Below the pieces are notes generated by a model, which saw only the letters and a list, made by a program, of their open reading frames with translations, was not told where the DNA came from and ran no database searches. From Citrus sinensis (taxonomy: Eukaryota; Streptophyta; Magnoliopsida; Sapindales; Rutaceae), in the NCBI RefSeq assembly GCF_022201045.2, contig NC_068564.1:806001-870000 (forward strand): a stretch of DNA of 64,000 bases, read 5' to 3'. Of this stretch, positions 1-9,482 are shown piece by piece. Each line of letters opens with the position of its first letter. Position 1 is the first letter of the stretch. The position numbers and the translations under genes are program-made.

Positions 1-789
1 TTACTTGGGTTCTCGCTCATTCTGGCGATACTAAGAAGTTTCAACGTGAGAGATGAGGCTGCTAGAGTCATGGTTGCTGCTCCACTGCTCGCTTTTGTGA
101 CAACCCATATATTGTACCTCAATTTCTATAAACTAGATTATGGTATCAGACCTCTCTGTCTATATCTTCATTTCTGATTGATGCTTAAGCCAATCATTAG
201 CCTATATCTTGGTAGATACATCACGTCATTACCCCAGGTCTCATAGAGCTAAGGTTGTCGTAACCACATAATGGTCAGTTTGTACAAGCACAACCCTTGC
301 CTGTTTTGTTTACTATGGTATAAATATGCTGTATGAAGTAGTGCTATTGCTTTAGCAGTTACCTATATCACATAGAGACACCATAAAAGTCATTTGCTTT
401 TCTTTTCTATTCCTTTTTTTTTTTCCAAAACCATTTTGATTGCAACATTTAGTCACATCATGTTCGCAATGCATATCTGACAAGATCCTTGACATTTTAC
501 AGGATGGAACATGAAAGTTTGTGTTGTCATGGCAGTGGCTCAGCTTCTCATCTGGGCAACTTGGGCTGGTATCACTCGGCATCCTTCTCGCTGGAAGTTG
601 TGGGTGGTGGTGTTCGGAGGTGCCCTTGCAATGCTGCTAGAAATCTATGATTTCCCCCCATATTATGGTTTCCTGGATGCCCATGCTATCTGGCATGCGA
701 CGACTATACCTCTTACCTACATTTGGTGGAGTTTTATCAGGGATGACGCTGAGTTCCAAACTGCTAACATGCTTAAGAAGGCAAAGTAG
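1..789 (+). CDS. PGAP3/Per1-like GPI-lipid remodelling protein, 3' end (5' truncated by window)
   Basis: Two exons are visible, 1-142 and 503-789, joined by a GT-AG intron (143-502). The frame is kept across the junction, reading ...NFYKLDYG then WNMKVCVVMAVAQ. The C-terminal part is highly hydrophobic with several membrane segments. It contains the Per1-like signature region DFPPYYGFLDAHAIWHATTIPLTY, here split by positions: the DAHAIWH block lies about 40 residues before the end. In yeast and animals this family sits in ER/Golgi membranes and removes an acyl chain from GPI anchors during lipid remodelling. The His in DAHAIWH belongs to the conserved hydrolase-type residues of the family. 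The protein ends NMLKKAK followed by TAG at 787-789. The 5' exons lie outside the window. A degenerate copy of this last exon follows downstream (about 1165-1440). Confidence 0.9.
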
Positions 790-1164
790 CTTACTGAAAA
801 TGTAAACCATTATTGTGGTCTTCTTGTGCTCTTACCAGAGTACAAACTACAAGAATTACATCATTTTTTCCTTTCCTTCTTGAATTTGCTTAGTTTGAAT
901 TTTCATTCGGCTGAAAGACAATTAGTAGGCAGAGATGAGGTAGTGATTAAAAAAAATGTCAGGAAACTGATTTGATTCCTTTGTAAATGCAACTTGAATT
1001 CTAGCTTTATCCTTTATATTGAATTGTTTGACTTGGTTCTTCTATGTTCTCACATACTAATGGATTCATGGCATGTTTGCCTGCATGTCTGCTTGCAAAT
1101 TTGCTTCAAAACTTTGTTTTCTTGATTTTGTTTAATCTAACAAAATCCTGAAATTTTTTGCAGG

Positions 1165-1440
1165 GTAGGCCATAAAAGCCAGTGCCGCGGCAATGGCTCA
1201 GTTATGCTTCCCATCTGGGCAATCTACGTCTGTCGCTTGACATCTCTCTTGCTAAAAGTTGCCGGTGTGATGGTTTTAGGAGGTGAGCTGGCCCTTCTAG
1301 AAGCCGGTGACAATGGCCCCTTACCAACAGTTGACGTTTGATAAGAGATGAAGCTGAGTTTCGAACTTCTTACCTTACTTGAGAAGACAGAGCAGCTTAT
1401 TGTAAACAAATATGATTTCTGTACACTTGTGCTCTAGCCA
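1165..1440 (+). pseudogene. Decayed duplicate of the PGAP3-like last exon
   Basis: From an acceptor-like ttgcag (about 1158-1163) onward, blocks follow the order of the real last exon at 503-830. GCAATGGCTCAG..TCCCATCTGGGCAA matches the MAVAQLLIWAT codons. AGGAGGTGAGCTGGCCCTTCTAGAA matches GGALAMLLE. GATAAGAGATGAAGCTGAGTT matches IRDDAEF. The homology continues past the stop into the 3' UTR (CAGCTTATTGTAAAC, then CTTGTGCTCT). The middle is deleted and frameshifted, with an in-frame stop soon after the start, so it cannot encode the domain. It is either a local tandem duplication remnant or a dead alternative last exon. Confidence 0.8.
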
Positions 1441-1504
1441 AAAGAAACAACAGAAATTTCAATTAACCCCAAAAAAAATAAAAAAATAAAACGCTAAGCT
1501 AATT

Positions 1505-1634
1505 GCAGGCCCCAGCTCATTGGAAAGGCTGTCATCTTTTTGGTCTATGGTAACATGGGTTTGCTAATCGCAGTCTTAAGCTCATTGGAAAGGCTGTCAT
1601 CTTTTCGGTTTATGGTAAAATGGGTTTTAATCTT
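1505..1634 (+). repeat. Two-copy tandem repeat, 65-bp period
   Basis: Two adjacent 65-bp units start at 1505 and 1570. They share AGCTCATTGGAAAGGCTGTC, then ATCTTTT[T/C]GGT[C/T]TATGGTAA. Only a few substitutions separate them, so the duplication is fairly recent. No coding content. Confidence 0.85.
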
Positions 1635-2249
1635 GCAATTTAAGTCGTAAAGTTTTATAATTAAAGTATCTTTTTTTAGTTAAACCCGCGATACCTCTTG
1701 ACTTGCACTGCAATAGTCAAACAAATTGAGCTACACTTTGTGCCATCCGTCATTATTTAGCGTATAAAATTTGTGTTAAGAAAGAAACTTGCATGTGTGT
1801 ACTAGCACATACATTTGCGTGCGTGTCAATATCAGTATTCCATTCATTTTTTTAAAAAAAAAAAACATTTTCGTGGTGTTTAGGGTTGAAATTTATGTTT
1901 ATAAAAATAAAAATACCAAAAAGGACTAACATGCATGCGCTAGCATGACAACAACATCATGATTCCATTCATTTTTCACAAAACATTTGATGGTTCAACT
2001 TCAACCGATCATGTCATTGCCGATTGTGATTCTCATTAGTCTTTCTATTACATCATGCCACGTATCTTAACCACATGTCCATAAAAACACCTAAGCCAGC
2101 CGGCAACACTTTCGCGTCTGTCTTAGCGTCTTTCTTATTTAACCTGTCCCCACCTTCCCACCAAATCTTAATTTTTCCCTTCTTGCTTGCTGCATTAACT
2201 TTCTTCCTCTTGTTGCTTCCTTTTCTTCAGTTTCTTCTGTTCTTGAACC
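1635..2249 (+). promoter_or_regulatory. Upstream/promoter region of GT47 copy 1
   Basis: No gene is seen here. From about 1790 the sequence is homologous to the upstream region of the second GT47 gene (about 6310-6848), including the block ATACCAAAAAGGACTA and RY-type CATGCATG motifs around 1930. The last 60 bases before the ATG are pyrimidine-rich, as expected for a plant 5' leader. No unambiguous TATA box was picked out. Confidence 0.55.
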
Positions 2250-3650
2250 ATGCTTTCCAAAAAGCAAACACAGCTGCCAATTTTCATCACCAGCAACTCC
2301 CCCTTCAAATCCTCCCTCTTCTTCATCATTATCTTTTTAACTGCATGGTTTCTTCTCCTCTTCTTCTGGCTCCCACCCACTAACCCTATACACATTAATC
2401 TTCACAGAGCCTATCATCTCATCAGCAACCATATCATCAACAGTCACGTATACCGACAACCTTTCTCGGTTTACATTTACGACATGCCTTCTGAATTCAA
2501 CCTCGGCCTCGTCAAAAACTGCCACCACTTAAATATGCACAGGGACATGTGTCCCCACGTGGCAAATCACGGCCTCGGCCAGCCGCTTCAACACGTTAAT
2601 GCCGTTAGCCCCGCTTGCTGGTTTGCCACTAACCAGTTCACTGCCGCGATGATTTTCCATGCACGTTTAGAAAATCACCCGCTTCGCACGTGGGATCCCT
2701 CCCGAGCCACTCTCTTTTATGTCCCCTTCTACGGCGGCCTCCACGCGTCCAGTAAGTTCCGGGAGACTAATCTGACGGCTCGCGATGAGTTGGCCGTTAG
2801 ATTCAGCGAGTTCCTCGAATCGCAGCCGTGGTGGCAGCGGAATAACGGGAAGGATCATTTCGTTGTGCTGGGAAGAACTGCATGGGATTTCATGAGGACA
2901 AAGAGTGGGCCCGACTACGGAGCGAGCACTCTCCTCAACTTGCCACGTGTGCAGAACCTGTCCGTGCTGGCTATCGAGAGAAACCCCTGGAGAACGAACC
3001 AACACGGCATCCCTTACCCTTCTTACTTCCACCCGTGCACCTCATCCCAGGTGCTGACGTGGCAGCATAGCATGAGACTCTCCAAACGGCCCCACCTTTT
3101 CTCTTTTGTAGGAGCTCCGAGGAAGGGTTCACAAAGAGCAGCTATTCGATACGAGTTGATAAAGCAATGCGGTGAGTCAATTCGGTGCAAACTCTTAACA
3201 TGCAGATACGGATCAGGAGCAAGCAATAAGTGTTCCTCACCAAGTGAAATACTTGGAGTTATGAGCAAGTCTCAGTTCTGTCTACAAGCGCCGGGCGATT
3301 CATTCACGCGGAGGTCAACGTTTGACTCGGTGCTGGCTGGCTGCATTCCGGTGTTCTTTTCGCGGCACACAGCGTACACGCAGTACATGTGGTATTTACC
3401 TCAGGATGCGGAGGAATATTCCGTTTACATTAACGGCGAGAACGGGAATGCGACGAGGAGGATTGAAGATGAGCTGATGAAGATACCGAGGGAGCGAGTG
3501 GAGAGGATGAGGAAAAAGGTGATTGACTTGATTCCGAGAGTTACGTACAAGCATCCGAATGCGAGTGACGATGGCGAGTTTGAGGATGCTGTTGATGTTG
3601 CAGTAGCCGCATTGGCAAATCATGTGCAGTCAGTATTAAGTAAAGAGTAG
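2250..3650 (+). CDS. GT47 exostosin-family glycosyltransferase, xyloglucan galactosyltransferase-like (tandem copy 1)
   Basis: A single-exon ORF of 466 codons encodes a type II Golgi membrane protein. It has a short cytosolic N-terminus, one hydrophobic anchor at about residues 24-44, a stem, then the exostosin/GT47 domain from about residue 73 (PFSVYIYDMPSEFN). Family landmarks in order are CHHLN..DMCPHVANHGLG, NHPLRTWDPSRATLFYVPFY, FVVLGRTAWDFMR, SYFHP, FSFVGAPRKG, and the nucleotide-sugar region APGDSFTRRSTFDSVLAGCIPVFF at about residues 351-374. Relatives (MUR3/XLT2/KATAMARI1 group) transfer galactose to xyloglucan side chains in the Golgi; which linkage this enzyme makes cannot be told from sequence alone. 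It is a close tandem paralogue of the gene at 6849-8264. Its stop codon is oddly provided by the first three bases of an inserted hAT-like element. Confidence 0.9.
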   Translation: MLSKKQTQLPIFITSNSPFKSSLFFIIIFLTAWFLLLFFWLPPTNPIHINLHRAYHLISNHIINSHVYRQPFSVYIYDMPSEFNLGLVKNCHHLNMHRDMCPHVANHGLGQPLQHVNAVSPACWFATNQFTAAMIFHARLENHPLRTWDPSRATLFYVPFYGGLHASSKFRETNLTARDELAVRFSEFLESQPWWQRNNGKDHFVVLGRTAWDFMRTKSGPDYGASTLLNLPRVQNLSVLAIERNPWRTNQHGIPYPSYFHPCTSSQVLTWQHSMRLSKRPHLFSFVGAPRKGSQRAAIRYELIKQCGESIRCKLLTCRYGSGASNKCSSPSEILGVMSKSQFCLQAPGDSFTRRSTFDSVLAGCIPVFFSRHTAYTQYMWYLPQDAEEYSVYINGENGNATRRIEDELMKIPRERVERMRKKVIDLIPRVTYKHPNASDDGEFEDAVDVAVAALANHVQSVLSKE

Positions 3651-4155
3651 GGATGGAAACAAACGGGCTTGGGTCAGGTTTTTTTAAGCCTAGGTCCAAG
3701 TCTACTTTAAGATAATTATGAGGATTGGGTTTGGGTTGGGTTTATTGTGGGCTTGTACTTTTATTTATTTTTTAAATTTTTTTTAATTATTGTAAATGTG
3801 AAATGAATTAATAATCAATAATCTGTTATAATCATATATAAATTTAAGAAAATGAATATTTCAAAGTAAAATAATCAATAAAGTAAATAAAAGTTTAAAA
3901 ATTCATTTTTTTTAATACTAGATTCTCTAATTTAAGCACTGTTAATTAATTAACGTATAAGAGAGAGCTTAGTATTATAATTTTAGTTTTTTTGAATCAT
4001 CATTGATTTATAAATTAAAAATATAAGTTTATTTTTTTATTTTAATCATATTATTCTAATTTATACATTTATTTTTTTAAAAGTTGTGGGGCTTTTTTCT
4101 TGAGCCCTTATCTAGGCCTTGGGCTAGACCGACTCATGCTTTTTTGCCCACCCTA
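3648..4155. mobile_element. hAT-like non-autonomous element inserted in the end of GT47 copy 1
   Basis: A 508-bp AT-rich element starts TAGGGATGGAAAC and ends GCCCACCCTA. The ends are imperfect inverted repeats of the TAGGG type, with GGGCTTGGG/GGGCTAG-like subterminal motifs common in plant hAT elements. It is flanked by a perfect 8-bp target-site duplication GTAAAGAG (3640-3647 and 4156-4163), the length expected for hAT. It has no coding capacity. Its 5' TAG is the stop codon of the host ORF. Confidence 0.85.
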
Positions 4156-4280
4156 GTAAAGAGGTAGTACTGCGATTAATATGTACTTGATTGTTATTTA
4201 TTTATACACACACAATGTATAAGAAGGTAGCTAGTTTGTATCATAGTATATAAAGGGTTGATCTAATGTGTGTTGTCGAG

Positions 4281-4394
4281 TATCTTATGTTGTGTGACGG
4301 AATCGTGTTTCATGACCTCATTTGTGGGGTTATAGGGTCCACAATACATCCCACCAATGAGATCATGACATATCCCGTCGCATACCATAAGATA
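4281..4394. repeat. Foldback/hairpin sequence with about 48-bp arms
   Basis: The left arm starts TATCTTATG and runs through ATGACCTCATTTGTGGG. The right arm is CCCACCAATGAGATCATGA through CATAAGATA. The arms pair at roughly 80 per cent with a loop of about 16 bases. It could be a small foldback element or a transcribed hairpin in the 3' region of GT47 copy 1. Confidence 0.65.
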
Positions 4395-4874
4395 TAATGC
4401 GCATTAAATCATAATTCATAATATATATATATATATACAGTGTGCGGGCTTATGTATTGTTATTTGACTTATTTCTTCTAGCTTTCACTTTAATTTTTAT
4501 AGATGCTAGCTCCAAGATCCATCCTATTATCCATGATATTGATGGTTTGTTTATTTCTTGAATTAGGGAATGAGAAAGTATTTATTTACCAAAAATATCA
4601 CGGAATGGGAATAATTTTGTAGGTGGGGCTCACAAATTTAAGAATGAGAAATGAGAATTTCATATGCAAAGATGGAAATGAAAATAGAGAATGAGTATAG
4701 GAATGATCTAATATTTTTACTCTTAAATAAAATAAAAGTTCTTCTTTTTACCCCTAATAATATTTGTAAATAAAATAACAAAAACAATTATTATTTTTAC
4801 TAAAGATTTATAATAATAGTAATAATTGTCATATTATATTATATTATATATTATATTATTATTTTATAATAATG

Positions 4875-4919
<45 letters not shown>

Positions 4920-5289
4920 TTTATAGTAAAAATATTTTCTCTTTATTTTCTTAGTAAACAAGTATATAATTGTGACTAAGGACATTTTAATAATTTGAAA
5001 CATTTCATTTCGACTACAAGATAAAATAAATAAATCAATAAGAATATAGACCATTACAATTTTGATTTCCACGGTTAAAATAAATAACTTATTCTAATTT
5101 AAATTCCTAATTATGATTATACTCCATGAATCTGATTTCACTCCATTCTGATTTTTTTGCCCATACGATTCCAACAAAAAAAAAAAGGCACCATGAATTC
5201 TTTATTGGTAAATCCAACCGACAGTCCAGACAAATATCCGAGGACATAATTTGTATTTTTCTATTGAAATATACCCCTAACTTGTAAGT
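4395..5289. other. AT-rich intergenic stretch with a TAA microsatellite
   Basis: No gene. It holds a (TAA)n microsatellite at about 4872-4917. It is flanked by GGAATGAGAAA/ATTCC-type sequence that resembles the ends of small plant DNA transposons, but no clean inverted repeat with a target duplication was found. A block near 5220-5290 (ACAAATATCCGAGGA) is shared with 8505-8560 downstream of GT47 copy 2, showing that the tandem duplication unit reaches this far. Confidence 0.5.
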
Positions 5290-5895
5290 AGTATCATCTT
5301 CCTCTGAAACTCGTCGCAACCAACCTCGTCTCCTATTCTCTCCACTATGGAGGAGGTTTCTTTGGATTATTTTTTTCCTTCTTTTTTTATCATTTCTTAT
5401 CTTTCTCTCCATGCAAAAGCAAATCTTCCACGCAGCCTCAGGTCTGCAGTGACTTTTCTTCCACTCAACCTCCGGTCTGTGGTGCTTTTCTTCCACTTAG
5501 ACGACCATGGTCCGTAGTGGCTTTATTGGATTCTTGTGTTTTTGTGTGCTGTGGTGAGTTGTTTTCTGGATCTAAAGTCCTCTAAATTCAGATTCAGAAA
5601 TTTGCGAGGACAGGACATCATTGTGTCAATCGAAAGAACCAATTACGATGGTGGAGCGAGGTTGTTGTAAAAGAGCTTAGGAATTTCTTCTGGTGGTGCT
5701 CAAAATCATCCTTCTGTACATCAGTGGGTGAATAATGGCTCAACTGATTAGGCTACTATATATTTCAGTTGTGTATATTGATCCTAATGTCGATGAATTT
5801 GCTATAGCTGAATGTGCTGTTATGTTCTTTTTGTATTATTTGCTCTTGGCCACTTATCCGGTAAACGAAATTAAAATTGTAGTAACGCTATTTAA
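5290..5895. other. Segment present only in GT47 copy 1 flank, with three degenerate repeats of about 35 bp
   Basis: The alignment of the two GT47 downstream flanks is broken here: both sides are conserved in copy 2 (8505-8590 and 8850-8930), but this roughly 600-bp piece is not. It contains three degenerate units beginning CTTCCAC and carrying GGTCTG(C/T)(A/G)GTG-like text at about 5425, 5458 and 5490. No long ORF or transposon ends are seen. Confidence 0.45.
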
Positions 5896-5989
5896 TGTTG
5901 ACAGACGCGTTAGTGTGATTCCTTTTTTTTTTTTTTTTCGGGTTAAAAGAATCACTTAAAAAGTTAACAAAAATAGCAATGAGAAGTAC

Positions 5990-6848
5990 TTAGTGCCACA
6001 CAATATAACAATAAAATAGCTCAAATTATATATAAAAAAATAAATTCATAATACTAAACTTCTCTAACATAATATAAAATTTCAAAAGCCTTAAATCTAG
6101 TAAAGTTGACTCTTTTTAGCTCTAAAATGGGAGATACATGTTAATTGTGTCGTAAGTTAGAAATTAGGAACCGAACTTTTTTAAAGTCACCAATGAAATT
6201 TGAAAGTTTTACAGATAAAATTTGAAAGTTTTAAAGTCACCAATAATAAAAATAAAATGTCGCCATTACGTACAGACAATAACCATACAAATAATAAAAT
6301 AATCTGTCCCACAGTCCTTGCATGCATGTGCTGGCATGGACATTTGCACGAACGTTAGTGTCAATATTCCGTCCAATTTTTTTAATATGTTTGTGGTGTT
6401 TAGGGGCAATTTATGTTTATACAAAATAGAATTACCAAAAAGGACTAGCGTGCATGTGCTGGCTGTGGCTGGCATATACACATTTTTTTATTCCCCGAAA
6501 TTTGCTGGCATATACATTTACGTGCATGACAGTGTCAATAGTACTCCCTTTCATTTTTCACATAATATTTGATGGTGTGTTCAGTTCAACTTGAACCGAT
6601 TCATCGTCGTCACCATTTTTAAAAATTCTCTGTAGTCCTTCTATTACATGATGCCACGTATCTCAATCACATGTGCGGCGAGACATCTAAGCCGGAATGC
6701 ACCCCTTCTGTCTTTGTCTTATTTTATGCCGTCCCCAGTCCCCACTTGCCCACCTAACCTTAGTTTCCCCCTTTCTTCCCGCATTAACTTCTTCCTCTTG
6801 TGCTCCTTTTTCTTCAGTTTCATCGCCATTTTCTTCTGCTCTTGAATC
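5990..6848 (+). promoter_or_regulatory. Upstream/promoter region of GT47 copy 2
   Basis: No gene. From about 6310 it is alignable to the upstream region of copy 1 (about 1790-2249), sharing TTTATGTTTATA..ATACCAAAAAGGACTA and the ATGATGCCACGTATCT block about 200 bases before each ATG. TGCATGTGCTGGC-like motifs recur three times between 6320 and 6510. The duplicated block therefore includes at least 500 bp of promoter. Confidence 0.6.
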
Positions 6849-8264
6849 ATGCTTTCCAAAAAGCAATCGCAGCTCCCAATTTTCGTCATCAACAACTCCT
6901 CCTTTAAATCCTCCTTCTTCTTCATCATCTTTTTAACTGCATGGTTTTTCTTCCTCTTCTACTGGCTCCCACCCACTAACCCTAAACACATTAGTCACCA
7001 CCGAACCCATAATCTCATCGGTAACCATAACATCAACAATCACGTACGCCGACAACCTTTCTCCGTTTACATTTACGACTTGCCTCCAGAATTCAACCTC
7101 GGCCTCGTCAAAAACTGCCACCACTTAAATGTCTACACCGACATGTGTCCCCACGTAGCAAATCACGGCCTCGGCCAGCCGCTTGAGCACATCAGCGCCG
7201 TTAGCCCCGGCTGCTGGTTTGCCACTCACCAGTTCATAGCCGAGATGATTTTCCATGCACGTTTAGAAAATCACCCGCTTCGCACGTGGGACCCGTCACG
7301 TGCCACCCTCTTCTACGTACCCTTCTACGGCGGCCTCTACGCCTCCAGTAATTTCCGGGAGACTAATCTGACGGCTCGCGATGACTTAGCCGTTAGATTC
7401 AGCGAGTTCCTCAAATCACAGCCGTGGTGGCAGCGGGCTAAAGGTAAGGATCATTTTGTTGTGCTGGGGAGAACCGCATGGGATTTCATGAGGACAGCGA
7501 GTGGGCCCGACTTCGGAGCGAACACTCTCCTCAACCTGCCGCGTGTCCAGAACGTGTCGGTGCTGACCGTCGAGAGAAACCCCTGGAGGGGATCGAACCA
7601 GCACGGCATCCCTTATCCTTCTTACTTCCACCCTTCCACGTCATCCCAGATGCTGACTTGGCAGCAGAAAATGAGACTCTCCAAGCGGCCCAACCTTTTC
7701 ACTTTTATAGGAGCTCCGAGGAAGGGCTTAGAAAAAGCAGCGATTCGAGACGAGTTGATAAAGCAATGCGGTCAGTCAACTCGGTGCAAACTCCTGACAT
7801 GCAGTAACAGATCGGGAGCAAGCAATAAGTGTTATTCACCGAGTGAAATACTTGGAGTCATGAGCAAGTCTCAGTTCTGTTTGCAAGCGCCGGGCGATTC
7901 ATTCACTCGGCGGTCAACGTTCGACTCGGTGCTGGCGGGCTGCATTCCGGTGTTCTTCTCGCAGCACACGGCGTACACCCAGTACGCGTGGTACTTACCT
8001 CAGGATGCGGAGGAATATTCCGTTTATATTAACGGCGAGGAGGGGAATAATGCGAGGAGGAAGAGGATCGAAGATGAGCTGATGAAGATACCGACGAAGC
8101 GAGTGGAGAAGATGAGGAACAAAGTGATTGACTTGATTCCGAGAGTAACGTACAAGCATCCGAATGCGAGTGACGACGGTGAGTTTGAAGATGCTGTTGA
8201 TGTTGCACTCGCCGCAATAGCAAATCATGTGCGGTCAATTTTGGGTAGAGGATTAGTACTGTAA
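6849..8264 (+). CDS. GT47 exostosin-family glycosyltransferase, xyloglucan galactosyltransferase-like (tandem copy 2)
   Basis: A single-exon ORF of 471 codons, co-linear with copy 1 and very similar throughout. The membrane anchor is at about residues 24-43 and the exostosin domain starts at about residue 72 (PFSVYIYDLPPEFN). The motifs DMCPHVANHGLGQP, NHPLRTWDPSRATLF, VLGRTAWDFMR, FIGAPRKG and APGDSFTRRSTFDSVLAG are all retained. Differences include an extra Gly in NPWRGSNQHG and a one- to two-residue insertion in the GEEGNNARRKR loop. The C-terminus is SILGRGLVL followed by TAA, which probably shows the ancestral end lost from copy 1. Predicted as a Golgi type II enzyme acting on xyloglucan or a related wall polysaccharide; donor and acceptor are inferred from family only. 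Confidence 0.9.
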   Translation: MLSKKQSQLPIFVINNSSFKSSFFFIIFLTAWFFFLFYWLPPTNPKHISHHRTHNLIGNHNINNHVRRQPFSVYIYDLPPEFNLGLVKNCHHLNVYTDMCPHVANHGLGQPLEHISAVSPGCWFATHQFIAEMIFHARLENHPLRTWDPSRATLFYVPFYGGLYASSNFRETNLTARDDLAVRFSEFLKSQPWWQRAKGKDHFVVLGRTAWDFMRTASGPDFGANTLLNLPRVQNVSVLTVERNPWRGSNQHGIPYPSYFHPSTSSQMLTWQQKMRLSKRPNLFTFIGAPRKGLEKAAIRDELIKQCGQSTRCKLLTCSNRSGASNKCYSPSEILGVMSKSQFCLQAPGDSFTRRSTFDSVLAGCIPVFFSQHTAYTQYAWYLPQDAEEYSVYINGEEGNNARRKRIEDELMKIPTKRVEKMRNKVIDLIPRVTYKHPNASDDGEFEDAVDVALAAIANHVRSILGRGLVL

Positions 8265-8590
8265 TTAATTAATGTCGGTAGATAGCTATTTCACATAACG
8301 TAGGGTAAGAGTGGACCATATTGTAAATGTGCGGACCACTCACCCAATAAAATCCGTATGATATATAACGAGGCATCTAGTTAGTTTGTATGACGGTATA
8401 GATGGCGTTTGTGGGGCTTATGCCATGTTTATTTCTTGGGGGAGTCACTTCAGTTTATATAATATAAAAAGCCTGCGTTCCAAGTGCCAACGTATTGTCC
8501 ATAACAAATATCCGAGGAAATAATTTATATTTTTCTATTAAATATGTCCCCAACGAGTATAATAAAATACTATGTAAGGTTGACTGACAC

Positions 8591-8823
8591 GTTATAATGA
8601 TTTTTTTTTTTTACTACAAGGTATCTTGGGGAGGGTCTCAATTATAGGAGATACCTTTAAGTCCGTACCACAACCTAGACTAGAAGTTTTCACTCGAACC
8701 GAGAGACACAGGTTCTCCCAACAAAAACGATTTTTCTGTGATTCGAATTGGGGAGCAAACTCAATCAAGTCACTTAAGGGGGCTCCATTACCAGTGGAAC
8801 CAACACTTTGTTGGTGTTATAAT
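8591..8823 (-). mobile_element. tRNA-derived SINE-like insertion (minus orientation)
   Basis: Read on the minus strand, the segment starts ACCAACAAAGTGTTGG. It has an A-box-like TGGTTCCACTGG and B-box-like AATTCGAATC and GGTTCGAGT, and ends in a run of 12 A (plus-strand T run at 8601-8612). It is flanked by direct repeats GTTATAAT (8591-8598 and 8816-8823). The matching place in the copy 1 flank (about 5915-5950) lacks the body of the insertion. A short ORF across it is incidental. Confidence 0.65.
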
Positions 8824-9482
8824 AATCTTTTAATATTGTTGGAAACAATCGCATAAAAAATTAGCAAAAATCGCGATGAGAAATACTTAATGCCGCACTA
8901 GATTTTGAAAGGAAATTATATTAGATAGACGAAAACAAATTTATATGACTAAACTATCCTTAGCACAACAGCTCTTTAAGTCTCTCATAACTTTTTTTTT
9001 TAATCTCACCTGCAACTCCTCTATTTTTATATATGGGAAAATGAAAACTAATCTCTTTTGAATTAAACATTATCTCTGTCTCTCTGTTGATAGTATTTTA
9101 AATAGAGTTATAAAACAGTTGTAGAAATATATTTTCGTGTTGTGAAATATGTCCCTAGTTAATCACTGTAGGACCTTTGTAATATTAAATAAAAATTTTA
9201 GATATTCTCTATTATAATCTTATAATAATTTTATCTTATTTTAAAAAAAAATTAAATTATTAAATGTTTTAACGAAAATAATGGTTCAAAAGAAAGTGGC
9301 TTGGGATCTTGTCAGAATTTGAGATAATTTAGAAGAAATTTTTCTTTTTATGGAAACTAATCAGTGTAATAATCAATAAACAAAAAAAAATGAGGTTGAA
9401 AAAAGTGCAGGAGACGGAGGCATAATTCAGTCAACGAACCAAAGTTCATGAGCAGTGGCCACCCACTAGCGTGTTTGTGAAA
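8824..9482. other. Intergenic DNA, end of GT47 duplication unit
   Basis: The block AGCAAAAATCGCGATGAGAAATACTTA (in two parts, about 8862-8890) matches AGCAAAAATAGCAATGAG in the copy 1 flank near 5971-5990, marking the right edge of the detectable duplication. The rest is AT-rich with no gene seen. Confidence 0.5.

Noticed and set aside
8626..8856. 76-codon ORF downstream of GT47 copy 2
   Set aside because: It spans the SINE insertion; non-coding.
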